From: Bacteroidota bacterium
Lineage (GTDB): Bacteria; Bacteroidota; Bacteroidia; B-17B0; Aurantibacillaceae
Direction: 5' to 3'
Length of the DNA: 64,000 bases
Assembly: GCA_030692515.1 (NCBI GenBank)
Contig: JAUXZS010000002.1
Location: 1-64,000, forward strand
Shown piece by piece: positions 37,089 to 44,823 of the stretch (positions within the stretch are counted from its first letter, which is position 1; every line of letters begins with the position of its first letter). The translations under genes and the position numbers were made by a program. The notes under the pieces were generated by a model that made no database searches, was not told the origin of the DNA, and saw only the letters and a list, made by a program, of their open reading frames with translations.

Positions 37089-37135
37089 AAACCGCCTTCA
37101 ATTTTGATAGGGCAGGAGCGAAGGCGGTTTATTTT
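37089..37135 (+). terminator. Terminator after the macroglobulin gene
   Basis: A perfect 11-base stem AAACCGCCTTC / GAAGGCGGTTT around a 20-base loop, followed by ATTTT. The loop is long, but position just after the stop supports the call. Confidence 0.7.
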
Positions 37136-37294
37136 AAAATCAAGTATTTATGAAAAAGTTTAAAACTAAAATAGATTTTGTAGGCGTAAAGTTTTTCAAC
37201 ACAATGTTATTTTGGTCTTTTGCAGAGATAGCTGCTTTCTAAGCTCAGCGGTTTGTAGATTAGGCATGCAGACAAAAGCTTAGACAGGCAGCGG

Positions 37295-37385
37295 TTTCTC
37301 TTTCGCTGTATCTAAGTTGCGAAAGAGAAAATCTCCTATCAAAAGACCAAAAGCGTTTTGGTTACTTTTGCGCGTCAAAAGTGAC
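37295..37385. repeat. Intergenic palindromic repeat cluster
   Basis: Three inverted repeats lie close together: TTTCTCTTTCGC (37295-37306) with its exact complement at 37319-37330; ACCAAAA (37346-37352) with TTTTGGT (37356-37362); and GTTACTTTTG (37361-37370) with CAAAAGTGAC (37376-37385). The last two overlap, so they can form alternative hairpins. The TTTTGGTTACTTTTG text resembles a repeat I recall from Bacteroidota intergenic DNA. The whole 37137-37428 gap holds no convincing gene. Confidence 0.6.
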
Positions 37386-37428
37386 AAAAGAAAATTAGTC
37401 ATTAAGTGGTATTTAAAAATTAGAACTC

Positions 37429-37854
37429 ATGGTTTCTATAAAAAACATAATTCATTTTCAAAACAAAAAAGTTTTATTCTTTATTTTACTGTATTTTCAA
37501 TTTAGTTTTGCAAATGCTTTTATCGTAAAAGAAGATTCCTTAATAAGTAAGTTTCCACTTAACGATCCTCGCAACCCACATTGTCCTTGCCATAAATACC
37601 AAAAATTAGCCGATGAGGAATTTAAAAAATTACTGGGCCAAGAAATAGTCATTAAAAAAGATAATGATACATCTGATTTTAATTCTACTTTTTTGGGAGG
37701 GCATAATTTGAGTTCTAAAATTAGTTCTTCTACTAAAAAATACTATTCAAAAAAATGGCGATTGAAATTTTTAGACTTTAAAAAGAAAAAAGGAACAAAA
37801 AGAAAACGGGTAAAAAAATTAAGGAAGGATAATACTGCTTGTTTTCACTTTTAA
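37429..37854 (+). CDS. Small basic exported protein of unknown function
   Basis: 141 residues. The N-terminus has a hydrophobic signal at about 14-31 (KVLFFILLYFQFSFANA). A cysteine motif NPHCPCHKYQKLADEEF follows near 50-66. The last 50 residues are strongly basic (KKWRLKFLDFKKKKGTKRKRVKKLRK), which could bind nucleic acid or acidic surface polymers. I do not recognise a family. The gene lies in a repeat-rich, poorly conserved stretch; its start could also be internal. Moderate confidence that it is real. Confidence 0.55.
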   Translation: MVSIKNIIHFQNKKVLFFILLYFQFSFANAFIVKEDSLISKFPLNDPRNPHCPCHKYQKLADEEFKKLLGQEIVIKKDNDTSDFNSTFLGGHNLSSKISSSTKKYYSKKWRLKFLDFKKKKGTKRKRVKKLRKDNTACFHF

Positions 37855-37920
37855 AAAAAAATAAAGTTTCGGTTTAGGCCGGGATTTTTATTATGAATAT
37901 TTTTTATTGATATACATTCC

Positions 37921-38121
37921 GTGTATCGTAAATATTTATTCAGGAACAGCGGAGAAATAGAAATATTAATGAAGAGTCTGCCTTATATACTAGGCCAAAT
38001 TGTTCTGAACCAAACAACCCCAGAACCAAAACTAAACTTAAATGATAAAAAAGCAGGGGTTTATTTTGTGAATGTAAAAGGTAATTTGATTAATGGAAGT
38101 TTTAAAATAATAAAAGATTAA
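37921..38121 (+). pseudogene. Remnant of a T9SS type A sorting domain
   Basis: A 66-codon frame ending LNDKKAGVYFVNVKGNLINGSFKIIKD, which is the usual end of a type A T9SS sorting domain (GxYFVxV...KxIIK). Nothing upstream in this frame gives a signal peptide or cargo domain, so it looks like the decayed tail of a lost surface protein. The GTG at 37921 is not a convincing start. Confidence 0.55.
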
Positions 38122-38147
38122 ATATTATTTAGGCACTTGATTCTCAT

Positions 38148-39173
38148 TTAATAAACTACTATAAAGGTGTACTTACTTTGCAGTGCCTTAAAAGGTGAAT
38201 TAGGGTAATCTAATTTAATTATGTATCGTTTATTTGCCTCAATGTTTTTTACAATATATTTCAATTCATCCGGATAGTCTTCTGCAAAGTAAATATCCTT
38301 TTTTATGTTTAATAAATAAATTGAACATACTTTTTTATCAGGAAACTTAGTTTTTACTTTATATGCTAAAGGTGACCATTTTTTATTTTTTATTCTTTTA
38401 TCCTTAAACTTTGGATCGAGGCAAATATGTGAATGCCCATTAATCGAAATCACATTTTTATGTATTTCTTTTTCTACCATTTTATACATAAAATCCTCCC
38501 TAAAGTTGGAAAGATCTATACTTGCATTAGGATCACAAGCACTTTCGATTGAAGCTTTTAAGGATTCAAAATATTCGACAATTTTTATTGAGTCTGCCCC
38601 TAGGTATTTCATGTGTAATGCTTGGTTTTTTCTGTAATTTTCCAAAAAATGATCGTATTTATTCATATTCTTTACCACATGCGGCGATCGCATCATTCCA
38701 ATTTCTGAAAACTCTTTAATATCATTCTTTACTTGAATTGGCGTTTCTTTTGTCGAATAGGCTTTTAATACCAGTTCCTTACTAAAATTTTCTTTCGTTA
38801 AAATATCTATCGCTTTTGGCGTTATTTTTAAATTATATAAAACGCCTGATAAGGCCGAACCGGAAACATTAGGAGAAAGTAAATTAATAGTAGTTGTGTC
38901 TTTTTTAGTAAAAAAATTATTTAGTACATAATTTTGATCATATCCAAGTTCTAATAACACTTTTGTGGCGTTTGAAGCAAGTTTTAAAGTTAAAAATGCT
39001 TCTATGCTATCATTAGAAGCTATATTATGTTGCTCGCCAATAAATATAATGTCATACTTTCCGAAAATTGAATCGTTAATTAAATTTAATTCAATAGTTT
39101 GAGATTTCAATTCGAAATTACTGAACGAAAAAAAACATAAAGCAATAAATAATAAATTTTTGATAAAATGCAT
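38148..39173 (-). CDS. Exported protein with EreA/ChaN/TIKI-like fold
   Basis: 341 residues. Signal peptide about 1-24 (ends FELKSQ). KYDIIFIGEQHNIASND near 39-55 and TKVLLELGYDQNY near 70-82 fit the GE-x-H and E motifs of the erythromycin-esterase/ChaN/TIKI superfamily of metal-dependent hydrolases and haem-binding proteins. VISINGHSHICLDP near 240 gives a later histidine. The function is not established. TACTTTTA upstream on the minus strand is one base off the -7 motif. It is bordered on both sides by repeat-bearing DNA. Confidence 0.65.
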   Translation of the reverse strand: MHFIKNLLFIALCFFSFSNFELKSQTIELNLINDSIFGKYDIIFIGEQHNIASNDSIEAFLTLKLASNATKVLLELGYDQNYVLNNFFTKKDTTTINLLSPNVSGSALSGVLYNLKITPKAIDILTKENFSKELVLKAYSTKETPIQVKNDIKEFSEIGMMRSPHVVKNMNKYDHFLENYRKNQALHMKYLGADSIKIVEYFESLKASIESACDPNASIDLSNFREDFMYKMVEKEIHKNVISINGHSHICLDPKFKDKRIKNKKWSPLAYKVKTKFPDKKVCSIYLLNIKKDIYFAEDYPDELKYIVKNIEANKRYIIKLDYPNSPFKALQSKYTFIVVY

Positions 39174-39307
39174 GACTGAATCAATATAAAAGTACTTTTT
39201 GTTAAAACAATGATAACATTAAAATTTTATCTCAACTAATAATTCATCTCATTATATAATGGTCTGGATTATCTAATTCATCATTATCTTCATATGACCA
39301 TCTATTA

Positions 39308-39336
39308 AACGGCACCACTCAGAATCGAACCTCTAT
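39308..39336 (-). other. tRNA 3'-end-like fragment
   Basis: On the minus strand the segment reads as a tRNA T-arm and 3' side (GAGGTTCGATTCTGAG, then TGGTGCC), but the T stem does not pair fully and there is no anticodon or D arm upstream. It is not a working tRNA; it may be a relic of a tRNA or integration site. Confidence 0.3.
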
Positions 39337-39423
39337 CTAATTTAATTATAAATATACATTTTTTTCCCGCCTTTTCTGGATGCTTAACTTCGGTGTACCT
39401 TAGATAGTAACCATTAGTTTATA

Positions 39424-39588
39424 TTTCGTCCCTATGGGACTTATTTTTAAAATGTTTATATTTTCTATGAATATTTTGTCCCTAACGGGACGTTTAAAAA
39501 TGTACTACCTAAATATATTAGGACTCCGTAGGAGTCTAATGTTTTAGAAAAAATAATTTGCAAAGTTTTAAGTCCCGTAGGGACGAAA
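39424..39588. repeat. REP/REPIN-like cluster with inverted 19-mers at its ends
   Basis: TTTCGTCCCTATGGGACTT (39424-39442) recurs inverted at 39570-39588 with one difference, enclosing about 127 bases. Each copy is itself a GTCCC/GGGAC palindrome. Two more small palindromes lie between: GTCCC-GGGAC at 39478-39491 and GACTCC-GGAGTC at 39522-39536. The arrangement matches REP doublets (REPINs) or a tiny MITE. No transposase is in the window. Confidence 0.65.
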
Positions 39589-39684
39589 TAATTTCATTAT
39601 TTTCATTTTTGATGAAATAAAAAGTCCCCGAGGTGCAGGGCCATTTTTGTTTTAATATTAAGAATTTAACGTTTGGTTTTTCGT

Positions 39685-39765
39685 TATTGCGAGCCCGCCT
39701 GACCGGACGGGCAGGGAGTAACAACGAAGCAATCTCAAACCACAGTGTGTTAGATTGCTTCGCTA
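39685..39765. repeat. Second REP-like palindromic segment
   Basis: GCCCG/CGGGC arms lie at about 39693-39712, and an 11-base inverted repeat CGAAGCAATCT (39725-39735) / AGATTGCTTCG (39752-39762) encloses 16 bases. These resemble intergenic repeats of other Bacteroidota. Between 39174 and 39787 I see no gene. Confidence 0.6.
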
Positions 39766-39787
39766 TCGCTCTAAATGGCGAAAGAAA

Positions 39788-40480
39788 TTAACTCACAATA
39801 TTAAAATTAAATGCCCCGCTTTTTTTAGCGCCATAAATTCGTAACCAAACTGGTAATACTGCTTCTGTACCTCTTGCTGCGCTTAAGTCTCCAAGATCAA
39901 TTATATTGCTGTCCTTCCATCCGAATTTATTCAACAACAATTTCACTTCTGTTTTTGCAGCTTCATCATTACTGCAAATGTAATTTATATGATCCCCTTT
40001 AATTAAATCCGGATTTACCATAATGCCACACCACATAGTGTTTAATGTTTTTACAACCTTAGTTTTTGGAAATGTTTTTTGAATTTCCTCGGCTAGAGAA
40101 TTTGTATTACTAAGTTCTGGAACTAAACAAGGCGGCATTCCTTTGCTAAAATCTAAGGGATTAGCAATGTCTACTAAAATTTTACCCTCTAAATTTTTTT
40201 CTGTTGCTAATTTTAAAGCATTTAATGAGCTTGTGCCCTGTGTGGTATTTAATACTATTTCACCAAAGGCTGCGGCTTCTTCAAAAGTTCCAAATTTTGT
40301 TTTATTGTTTTCTTCATGCCAGATTGCAAATGCATTTTTTGCAGCGCCATCTTTTCCAGGTGCCGATAATTTTTCAGAAACATTTCTTGTTCCAATCATT
40401 ACATCATAGCCAAGCTCATTTAATCTTGTTGCAAAAGTTTGCCCAACAGTTCCTGTACCGAGTATTGCTATTTTTTTCAT
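39788..40480 (-). CDS. NADP-binding oxidoreductase, F420-dependent NADP reductase-like
   Basis: 230 residues. The N-terminal Rossmann motif KKIAILGTGTVGQTFATRL with GTRN near 31-34 suits NADP binding. The fold and the segment VVKTLNTMWCGIMVNP match the F420H2:NADP oxidoreductase/STEAP-like family; in bacteria lacking F420 such proteins act on other substrates. It lies 20 bases downstream of ygiD on the minus strand and is probably co-transcribed with it. Confidence 0.8.
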   Translation of the reverse strand: MKKIAILGTGTVGQTFATRLNELGYDVMIGTRNVSEKLSAPGKDGAAKNAFAIWHEENNKTKFGTFEEAAAFGEIVLNTTQGTSSLNALKLATEKNLEGKILVDIANPLDFSKGMPPCLVPELSNTNSLAEEIQKTFPKTKVVKTLNTMWCGIMVNPDLIKGDHINYICSNDEAAKTEVKLLLNKFGWKDSNIIDLGDLSAARGTEAVLPVWLRIYGAKKSGAFNFNIVS

Positions 40481-40500
40481 TGTTTTTTATTTTTTAATTA

Positions 40501-41394
40501 TTATTTGTGAATTAAAACCGAAGTCATTGTTAATGAGCCAGCAATTGCTTTATCATTAAAAAAAGTTGCTTGTTCATCTTTTTCTTGAAGAGCCAGAGAA
40601 TATAATAAAGGTAAATAATGTTCGCTAGTTGGAATGGCCAGTTTTGCTGATTTACTTAAAGATTCATAATTAATCAATGCACGATGATCACGTTCAATGA
40701 TTTTATTTTTAAAAATGGCATTCATTTCTAATGCCCAATCAAATCCAAATTCTTTATCTAAATCTTCCATGGATGTAGCTTTTACCATACCTAAATTATG
40801 TACCATATTTCCGCTTCCGATAATTAAAACCCCTTTTTTACGAAGTGATGCTAATTCTTTTGCTAATTCATAATGATATTGTGGAGGTTTATTATAATCT
40901 AAACTTAATTGGAAAACTGGAATATCTGCTTTTGGATACATTGGTTTTAACACACTCCAAGTGCCGTGATCTAAACCCCACATTTCATCTAAACCAACTG
41001 TTGTTTTTTTAATGGTTTGTTTTGTTTCAATTGCAAATTCAGGACTTCCAGGAGCAGGATATTGTGTTTCAAATAATTCTTTAGGAAACCCACCAAAATC
41101 ATGAATCGTTCTTGGGGTTTTCATGGCAGTTACAAAAGTACCGTTTGTTTCCCAGTGGGCAGAAATGCAAAGTATTGCTTTTGGTTTTGGTAATTTTTCA
41201 GCAACAGTTTTCCAAGTATTTACAAATTCGTTGTTGTTAATAGCGTTCATTGGATTGCCATGCCCAATAAAAAGCACCGGCATTTGGTCGGTTATACCAA
41301 AAGTTTCTGTTAGTTTATTTAAATGATTTAGTTTCATTGTCGATCCATATAAGGGTATTAAAGCCAATAGTTTTAAGAAATCTTTTCTATCCAT
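40501..41394 (-). CDS. ygiD: 4,5-DOPA-extradiol-dioxygenase-like protein (YgiD/LigB family)
   Basis: 297 residues, with about 30 more N-terminal residues than usual. The LigB-type fold is clear: PVLFIGHGNPMNAI (His45 region), CISAHWETNG (His81 region), DFGGFPKELFETQYPAPGSP, and GLDHGTWSVL. These supply the metal-binding histidines. YgiD opens the ring of DOPA or related catechols. The extension MDRKDFLKLLALIPLYG looks like a degenerate twin-arginine signal (RK in place of RR), suggesting export. It heads a two-gene minus-strand unit with the NADP-binding protein. Confidence 0.85.
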   Translation of the reverse strand: MDRKDFLKLLALIPLYGSTMKLNHLNKLTETFGITDQMPVLFIGHGNPMNAINNNEFVNTWKTVAEKLPKPKAILCISAHWETNGTFVTAMKTPRTIHDFGGFPKELFETQYPAPGSPEFAIETKQTIKKTTVGLDEMWGLDHGTWSVLKPMYPKADIPVFQLSLDYNKPPQYHYELAKELASLRKKGVLIIGSGNMVHNLGMVKATSMEDLDKEFGFDWALEMNAIFKNKIIERDHRALINYESLSKSAKLAIPTSEHYLPLLYSLALQEKDEQATFFNDKAIAGSLTMTSVLIHK

Positions 41395-41520
41395 TTTGTT
41401 TTAATCCTCAACTAGTAAAATTAAAGAATTATCCCATTTTTGGTTTAAGAATCATGTTAATAAATTGATTTTTTTTAGTTGTGTAAAAAATTTGTTACTT
41501 AGTATTTGAAAACTCACACT

Positions 41521-41877
41521 ATGAAATATTCTAAATCTATAATTATTTTTTCTGTTCTTGTATTAATGACAGTTGTTGCCTGTAAATCAAAAAAAGTTGC
41601 GCCAGATGCAATGGAAACAAAAGCGTGTGATGAAAAAGTAACTTTTGCAACTTTGCAACCATTATTATCTAAAAATTGTACAACAAGTGGTTGCCATGAT
41701 GAAAGTAAAAAGCGTATGAATTTTAAAATATATGCTCAACTCAAGAATTTTGGAGAAAAGGGAGAAATTAAAGAGCATGTTTTAATTGAAAAGAATATGC
41801 CTCCAGAAAGCAAACTAAGTGGCGCTGAATTAAGGCAGGTTCGTTGCTGGATTGAAGGCGGAATGTTAGAAAACTAA
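41521..41877 (+). CDS. Small lipoprotein with CX4CH haem-binding motif
   Basis: 118 residues from the ATG at 41521; an upstream TTG would add five residues before a normal signal sequence. A lipobox VVAC gives Cys21. The core KNCTTSGCHD has Cys53, Cys58 and His59 (CX4CH haem site), and KNMPP supplies Met93. Extra cysteines 36 and 109 could pair. The end CWIEGGMLEN matches the homologous layout at 28.6 kb. An envelope electron-carrier role is inferred. It is 55 bases upstream of the helicase gene, which has its own promoter element. Confidence 0.75.
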   Translation: MKYSKSIIIFSVLVLMTVVACKSKKVAPDAMETKACDEKVTFATLQPLLSKNCTTSGCHDESKKRMNFKIYAQLKNFGEKGEIKEHVLIEKNMPPESKLSGAELRQVRCWIEGGMLEN

Positions 41878-41904
41878 ACGTATCCTTCTTAAATTTAAAT
41901 AAAG

Positions 41905-41912
41905 TATCTTTG
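41905..41912 (+). promoter_or_regulatory. Bacteroidota -7 element TATCTTTG before the helicase gene
   Basis: An exact TAnnTTTG match, 20 bases before the ATG, giving a leader of about 14 bases. Confidence 0.55.
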
Positions 41913-41932
41913 TGTAAAATAAAAAAACAACA

Positions 41933-43261
41933 ATGATTACTTTTGGTGACCTTAACCTCTCTAAACCACTTTTAAAAGCACTTGATGACATAGGGTTTAA
42001 AAATCCCACACCAATTCAAGAAAAATCATATCCGATTATTTCGTCTGGTACTGATGCAGTTGGTATTGCTCAAACGGGTACCGGTAAAACATTTGCATAT
42101 TTACTACCAATACTAAAACAATTAACTTATTCTGAACAACGTCAGCCGAGAGTGCTAATTGTTGTGCCAACTCGCGAGCTAGTTGCTCAAGTTGTAAGCG
42201 AAATAGAAAAGCTTGCAAAATATATGAGTGTGAGATGTTATGGTGTGTACGGTGGCGCTAATATTAATACTCAAAAACAAAAAGTTTATGATGGTTTAGA
42301 TATTTTGGTTGCAACGCCAGGTAGATTGATAGATTTAACATTAAGTAGAACACTTCAATTAGGTTCTGTGAAAAAATTGGTAATAGATGAAGTTGACGAA
42401 ATGCTTAATTTAGGTTTTAGGGCTCAGCTGACTCAAATTTTAGACACATTACCACCTAAACGTCAAACGCTATTATTTTCAGCAACGTTAAATGAAGATG
42501 TTGAATTAATGATTTCAAAATATTTTAATAAGCCAGAATATATTGAACTTATTTCTCGCGGTACTCCCTTAGAAAAAATTATTCAACATGCTTATTTTGT
42601 TCCGAATTTTTACACAAAAATAAATTTATTAAAATGGCTACTTCAAAAAGAAAAAGGTTTTAGTAAGGTTTTATTGTTTGTTAAAAACAAAAAAATGGCG
42701 GACGATATTTATTTAGCCTTGGAACACGAGTTTCCAACTGAAATTGGCGTTATTCATTCCAACAAATCGCAACCACAGCGTTTTGCCGCAGTTAAATATT
42801 TTGATGAAGGAGTTCATAGATTATTAATTGCCACCGACATCATTGCTCGTGGATTGGATATTCCTAATGTTACCCATGTTGTTAATTTTGATATTCCGAA
42901 AGAAGCCAGTGCATATATTCATAGAATAGGAAGAACTGGTAGAGCGGATAAGGCCGGGGTTTCAATTAGTTTTATTACTGATTTGGAGAAACCATTTCAA
43001 ATAGCAATTGAAAAATTAATGAATAAAAAAATTCCGATTCTTAAATTACCTAAAGGATTAGAAATTAATGAAGAGTTAACCAAAGATGAAATTCCGGTTA
43101 CTCGTGATAAAAATTTAGGCAAAGCAAAAAAAATGGTTGTGCCCACCGGTGCTTTTCATGAAAAGAAAGACAAAAATAAAAAAGAACAATTAGGCGGAAA
43201 AAGAAGACAAGAAAAAATGCGACGCTTAACTGCAAAATATGTTAGCAAAAGAAAATTTTAA
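41933..43261 (+). CDS. DEAD-box RNA helicase (RhlE/CsdA type)
   Basis: 442 residues. ATP-driven unwinding of RNA, typically in ribosome assembly or cold adaptation. Visible motifs: Q motif GFKNPTPIQEKSYP, motif I AQTGTGKT at 46-53, Ia VPTRELVAQ, Ib TPGRLID, motif II DEVD in place of DEAD near 147, motif III SATL, and motif VI HRIGRTGRADKAG. The last 50 residues are basic (KKDKNKKEQLGGKRRQEK), as in RNA-binding tails. It has its own promoter element and ends at a bidirectional terminator. Confidence 0.95.
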   Translation: MITFGDLNLSKPLLKALDDIGFKNPTPIQEKSYPIISSGTDAVGIAQTGTGKTFAYLLPILKQLTYSEQRQPRVLIVVPTRELVAQVVSEIEKLAKYMSVRCYGVYGGANINTQKQKVYDGLDILVATPGRLIDLTLSRTLQLGSVKKLVIDEVDEMLNLGFRAQLTQILDTLPPKRQTLLFSATLNEDVELMISKYFNKPEYIELISRGTPLEKIIQHAYFVPNFYTKINLLKWLLQKEKGFSKVLLFVKNKKMADDIYLALEHEFPTEIGVIHSNKSQPQRFAAVKYFDEGVHRLLIATDIIARGLDIPNVTHVVNFDIPKEASAYIHRIGRTGRADKAGVSISFITDLEKPFQIAIEKLMNKKIPILKLPKGLEINEELTKDEIPVTRDKNLGKAKKMVVPTGAFHEKKDKNKKEQLGGKRRQEKMRRLTAKYVSKRKF

Positions 43262-43265
43262 AAAA

Positions 43266-43290
43266 AAAGCCTCGAGATTATCGAGGCTTT
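43266..43290. terminator. Bidirectional terminator
   Basis: A perfect 10-base stem AAAGCCTCGA / TCGAGGCTTT with a 5-base loop and T runs on both sides. It serves the helicase gene on the plus strand and the beta-flower gene on the minus strand. Confidence 0.9.
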
Positions 43291-43316
43291 TTTTATGATG
43301 TTTTTAATAATAATAT

Positions 43317-43694
43317 TTAGTGATTACCTTTTACTAGAAACCACCAAAGTGCTACATAAACAGCCTCAGGTTTTGCGCCTTTTATTGAATTAGTTACGTC
43401 ACTCATTTTAGCGATTGTGCTATTGCTTGAATTACGAATATCATTACCATCCACTTTTAAAACAGTTGAGTTACTTGAGTTGCGAATTGTTTTACCATCA
43501 CTATCTACTTTGCCTACCGAACTATTACTTGAATTACGAATTGTTTTTCCATCACTGTCAATTTTTCCAATAGAGCTATTACTTGAATTACGAAGTGTTT
43601 TACCATCACTATCCATTTTAAATTGTGCTGATGCCGCTGATGATATTAGGGTAAATGCAACTACTGCAAAAAATGTTTTTATTGTGTTTTTCAT
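43317..43694 (-). CDS. Exported 5-fold beta-flower-like repeat protein
   Basis: 125 residues. Signal peptide about 1-23 (ends AASAQ). Five consecutive short units follow: three near-identical 18-residue units KxDSDGKTxRNSSNSSxG at 26-79, a shorter one at 80-95 and a degenerate one near 96-105. The pattern suits the small five-bladed beta-flower proteins of Bacteroidota. A C-terminal hydrophobic patch (AVYVALWWFLV) follows. The repeated Asn-Ser-Ser suggests a scaffold or adhesin, not an enzyme; the role is unknown. The matching DNA repeats are 54 bases. Confidence 0.75.
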   Translation of the reverse strand: MKNTIKTFFAVVAFTLISSAASAQFKMDSDGKTLRNSSNSSIGKIDSDGKTIRNSSNSSVGKVDSDGKTIRNSSNSTVLKVDGNDIRNSSNSTIAKMSDVTNSIKGAKPEAVYVALWWFLVKGNH

Positions 43695-43741
43695 ATTATT
43701 TAATTTTTATTTATTTAAAAATAAATAAAAAAATGAAAAAA

Positions 43742-43775
43742 GCAAAAACTATTTATCTTAATAAATAGTTTTTGC
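43742..43775 (-). terminator. Terminator on the minus strand
   Basis: A perfect 15-base stem GCAAAAACTATTTAT / ATAAATAGTTTTTGC with a 4-base loop; on the minus strand it is followed by TTTTTT. It lies about 80 bases after the stop of the 43853-44476 gene. Confidence 0.75.
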
Positions 43776-43852
43776 GTGGTAGCCTGACCTTATTGCTTGT
43801 TTGAAATTGTGCGCAAGCGTTTTTAGTTAACCGACTACTTTAATATATTTAA

Positions 43853-44476
43853 TTAACGAATTGTAACTTTTGGATTAACTCGTTCAATAATATCAAAAAC
43901 TTGTTGTTGTTTATTTAATGCAACTACTTCCTGATCTTCTGCGTTAGTGAGGTTGCCAAGTTTTGATATAATGTTTGGTTGTGCGTTAGCTTCTTCACGC
44001 ATTTCCTTAGCCATTCTAATAAATTTTTCCGCCTCAGAATTGAGAGTGCTCGCTAAATTGGTTGTGTAATCATCACTTTTAATGGTTTTTAACAACACAT
44101 TAATGTAATTTCTATTTTGATCTAACTTCTGATATGTTTGGGTAGCTATAAACTCTGATATTTCAATTTGTTTGATGACAAATTGTTTTTCGAAAAAAAG
44201 TGCTTCTTTGATTAGTTCCTTTTTTTCATCGCCGCGTTTTGTTTTAGCTGCGTTTTTAAAAGATAAGGAGGTGTTATTTAAATCTACCGCTTGTTTCATC
44301 AAGTCTGATAGATGTATAGTGCTTGATTTCATACTGTAGGTTACGTTCACCACAGAGCTTTCAGTTGAAATCAACGTTTTTCTAATCTGAGTAATTTGGT
44401 TGTCTGCTGTTTGGCCGATTACCATTACCTGAATGATAACTGCCAACAATGTTGGGAGATAATAATTTGTTTTCAT
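43853..44476 (-). CDS. Exported coiled-coil protein of unknown function
   Basis: 207 residues. Signal peptide about 1-22 (ends MVIGQ). The rest is almost wholly helical and charged with heptad-like spacing and no cysteine. I do not recognise a family. It stands alone between a 347-base gap upstream and a terminator downstream, so it is probably a single-gene transcript. Confidence 0.7.
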   Translation of the reverse strand: MKTNYYLPTLLAVIIQVMVIGQTADNQITQIRKTLISTESSVVNVTYSMKSSTIHLSDLMKQAVDLNNTSLSFKNAAKTKRGDEKKELIKEALFFEKQFVIKQIEISEFIATQTYQKLDQNRNYINVLLKTIKSDDYTTNLASTLNSEAEKFIRMAKEMREEANAQPNIISKLGNLTNAEDQEVVALNKQQQVFDIIERVNPKVTIR

Positions 44477-44823
44477 AACACATAGGTTTTAGATAGTTTG
44501 ATTTTTTCATTTGAATAAAAGTTTTTAAATTTTTAAAAATTGATTTGTTATATTTCCTTCTTTCTTTTTTTTACCAGCCCTCTATATTTATTGATATATA
44601 AGGGTTTTGGGTATGTTTAAGTTTATTACCTTTTTGTACGAGAGTTATTTTAAAAGGTTCGTTTTTTAAGACGATAAGTTTTAAACTTTTATTTGGTTAA
44701 TAAGTAACAAGGCAAAAGCAATTAGAAATAGAGCAGGTGTGGATGACACCAATTATGAGATGGAGAGTTTTAATACTAATCAATTATTTAAAATCAAAAA
44801 AGACTTTGTAGTAATTTTTTGAC
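44477..44823. other. Intergenic region, nothing recognised
   Basis: 347 AT-rich bases between two minus-strand genes. I see no gene, tRNA or clear promoter motif; a weak CCCT/AGGG inverted repeat lies near 44578-44610. Confidence 0.4.

Noticed and set aside
37317-37505. 62-codon frame across the intergenic repeats
   Set aside because: It is highly basic, overlaps the palindromes and the start of the next gene, and has no signal or family features.
39308-39336. A functional tRNA gene
   Set aside because: Only a T-arm-like piece is present; the stem is mispaired and no anticodon or D arm can be drawn, so it is listed only as a fragment.
39536-39724. 62-codon minus-strand frame in the repeat region
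   Set aside because: It is formed by the REP-like palindromes and has no protein-like pattern.
43430-43620. Regular repeats resembling a CRISPR array
   Set aside because: The repeats are in frame, contiguous and encode the 18-residue beta-flower units; there are no unique spacers.
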